Assembly: GCA_000969725.1 (NCBI GenBank)
Contig: JXSR01S017476.1
Direction: 5' to 3' (one strand)
Source: Ophiothrix spiculata
Lineage: Eukaryota; Echinodermata; Ophiuroidea; Amphilepidida; Ophiotrichidae
DNA length: 20,444 bases
Notes under the pieces: model-generated
What the model saw: only the letters and a program-made list of their open reading frames with translations
Database searches by the model: none
Told to the model about the DNA's origin: nothing
Position numbers and translations under genes: made by a program
Part shown: in pieces, positions 18,610 through 20,444 of the stretch
Layout: each line of letters opens with the position of its first letter
How positions within the stretch are numbered: the first letter of the stretch is position 1

Positions 18610-19630
18610 AAAAGATCTGGCAAATAATCAACTGCAGCTCAATATCTGACAATTTTTCATCCAACATTCAAACATGGAAAGTCAGTGTAAACACGAGAGT
18701 TATCTAATTGATTTGATTTTGACAAGATGACTGCAACATCCATCAAAGGCATTGGACTAATGTATATTGATTCCTTTATTTTCAGGAATCTGAGAGATTG
18801 AGAGCAGCACAAAACTGATTTTATGATGTTGCAGTTCAAGATATTGAAATGGTTTTTTTTTTTGTTTTTTTTTTATTATTAACATGCAATCTCATAAAGA
18901 TAGATATTTCTTAGTAAATTTACAGATATCAAAAATCAGTATCTGTTAAAACAATAACACATAATACAGGTTTTTTTTCTTTTACTCTTCACATATATTT
19001 TAAAGAACGATGTCATTCCATGGATTTTATCATGAATACCAAGCAATGCAGGGCTTGATCAAAGATTGTGGGTCATTAGAGGAAATATGCATTTTATGTG
19101 TCTTTATACTGCTAAAGTTTACGTTTTCCATCAAAAATATTGAGTTTTCATATTTCACATGTTTGAAGAAGAAAAAATCAAAATACCCGACCCAAATTTT
19201 TGGCATTTTAAGGTCGGTCGCGGAAGGCAAACAGACATTTTTTTTAGGCCTTATGTGAATGTTTTTAAGCATAAAAAATCAATAAAGAATGGCCATTATG
19301 GTATCGAGAACTCCCACATCCATGTCCTTCCTGATGTTTTTCGAAATCTACAGCCAAAATATTTTGCAGGAGGGATCTTTTTCAAGTGTTGACACCTTGT
19401 CCTTTAAGAATTATTCTAAGTGTGGTGCCTGGAGAGATTTTACGATAAATGCATGTCAGTTTTAAAGTTTGTTGTTTATGCAATTTTCAATGCAAAATTT
19501 CAAATCTCAGAAACCTGTAAACTAAAACTGTAGGCCTATTCATCAATCAAGTGGAACTACATAAGATATTAACCTAACTCCCAAATGCTTAAAAACTATC
19601 AAAGTACGAATACGTCATACAAAAATTTCC
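18610..19630. other. AT-rich non-coding stretch with T runs
   Basis: It contains T-rich tracts at 18853-18874 and shorter ones near 18971 and 19238. The piece at 19180-19250 has GACCCAAATTTTTGGC and AAGGTCGGTCGCGG and looks like a repeat fragment, but has no second copy here. No gene is supported. TAGGCCTA lies at 19531-19538. Confidence 0.4.
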
Positions 19631-19636
19631 TGTTTC

Positions 19637-19800
19637 CCCTGGGATTTGAACCCCCGACCTCTGGCATCCCAATCCCATGTCCACCTATGGCAAGCCACTG
19701 AGTATGGCCTGCCATGGCAGCCATTTTGTGCCCATCTGTATCCCCTGTCTGTGATATATTTGGACTTGGGAGAATTTCTTGATTTTTGCTTGTTGGATTT
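19637..19800 (-). repeat. tRNA-related interspersed repeat, copy 3
   Basis: Read on the minus strand it has an A-box-like block TGGCTTGCCATAGGTGG (complement of 19681-19697) and, 44 nt later, a B box GGTTCAAATCC (complement of 19642-19652). The body, with GCCATGGCAGCCATTTTGTG and GATATATTTGGACTTGG, matches the copies at 8355 and 9190. It is the best preserved of the three. Confidence 0.65.
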
Positions 19801-19804
19801 TGTT

Positions 19805-20165
19805 GGACTGTGACGTGTTAGGGTTAATTAAATCTGCATAGCTCATCTCCTACCCCAGGCCACAAACCTATTGAACACCACTCGTATTCTGGCAGCCATA
19901 TTTTGAACAAAAATATTCCATGCTACCAAATTAAAACCAAAATTTCACTTTAAGGTATCTTGTCATATGCCCTCGTCACTCTTTGCTCTATTAGAACTTT
20001 TTTGTTTGCTGAGGGTGGTATTAACTTAGATTTTAGCACCAAAACAAAAAAATGTGCATTACGTATGTCATACAGCATACACAACTGGAGAGGGTTAAAG
20101 GTACGCTGACATAATTTCCAAATTTTATCTGAAGATAATTTACCTTTGATGTGTTCAACTACCAA
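19805..20165. other. Non-coding stretch
   Basis: Nothing recognisable is seen between the tRNA-related repeat and the interspersed repeat at the end of the window. Confidence 0.4.
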
Positions 20166-20170
20166 ATACA

Positions 20171-20444
20171 GTAAAAAATTTGATCATAATCCTCAGAAAA
20201 GTAAAAAAAAAAAACCTCAAGTTTTATTTTGCATGTTGATCTTGGGTATGAGGCTAATTCTCTAAAATTATGTATTGATGTTATATATGGGTTAGAGGTT
20301 AATGCTTTGTTTGTAAAACATTACTAGTAAAGCAAATTTTAAGATTTTAACTCCATAGAGGGCAGTATTCATCTTGGTCGCCACTGTCACGATAATTAAT
20401 AATGAAAGACAATCTAAATATTTTGATATAAGGCCATGCGTTTT
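20171..20444 (+). repeat. Interspersed direct repeat, copy B (runs off the window)
   Basis: It is homologous to 13797-14082, with shared blocks GATCATAATCCTCAGAAA, GCATGTTGATCTT, then CCATAGAGGGCAGTATTC and AATAATGAAAGACAATC followed by ATATTTTGATATA. It continues past the last base. Confidence 0.6.

Noticed and set aside
18417-18667. Polyglutamine or polyasparagine-like frames
   Set aside because: They are made by the (GTT)8 microsatellite and overlap the hAT end. No coding constraint is implied.
1-20444. CRISPR arrays, operons or bacterial-type defence systems
   Set aside because: No regularly spaced repeats, no Shine-Dalgarno-led gene runs and no long open frames. The sequence has animal nuclear character.

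Overview
The window looks like AT-rich (about two-thirds A+T by eye), intron/intergenic DNA from an animal nuclear genome. The signs are eukaryotic: tRNA-derived SINE-like repeats with RNA polymerase III A and B boxes, non-autonomous DNA transposons with target-site duplications, telomere-like CCCTAA words, homopolymer and (GTT)n tracts, and no compact open frames. The palindrome TAGGCCTA occurs five times, about twenty times chance by a rough estimate. Together with the style of the repeats this suggests a marine invertebrate, possibly an echinoderm or another non-vertebrate deuterostome. That placement is an inference; no gene here identifies the species.

No complete protein-coding gene can be recognised. 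Long open frames are expected by chance at this composition, so only a few are listed, all at low confidence. They are a signal-peptide-like first exon (3444-3503, +) with a possible second exon at 4539-4742, a cysteine-containing exon-like block at 16075-16195 (+), and two minus-strand exon-like blocks (12579-12738, with a zinc-finger-like C..C/H....H pattern, and 10382-10478). The longest open frame (1743-2099, -) contains a stretch related to a segment near 17.5 kb on the other strand, so it may be part of a repeat.

The well-supported content is mobile DNA. (1) At 13139-13749 lies a 611-bp element with 129-bp terminal inverted repeats about 89% identical, flanked by the 9-bp duplication TTGATTTTC. 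This fits a non-autonomous Mutator-like (MULE) element. (2) At 17719-18527 lies an 809-bp element with CAGTGTTCGAAATAC ends and the 8-bp duplication CAAGGGCT. This fits a non-autonomous hAT element, and it sits inside an older repeat segment. (3) Three copies of one tRNA-related repeat family lie near 8.4, 9.2 and 19.7 kb. (4) A different, minus-strand tRNA-derived SINE lies at about 14922-15150. (5) A pair of direct interspersed repeats (13797-14082 and 20171-end) each carry a TAG(G/A)GGGCAG motif. (6) A near-perfect 83-nt palindrome at 16730-16812 has pre-miRNA-like dimensions and a partial third arm copy beside it.

The remaining DNA (large parts of 1-1740, 2100-3440, 4754-5930, 6190-8040, 9300-10380, 14090-14885, 15155-16070, 16840-17480 and 18610-19630) shows only AT-rich sequence and short simple repeats. 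The overall picture is repeat-laden intron or intergenic sequence with nested insertions, not a compact functional gene cluster.
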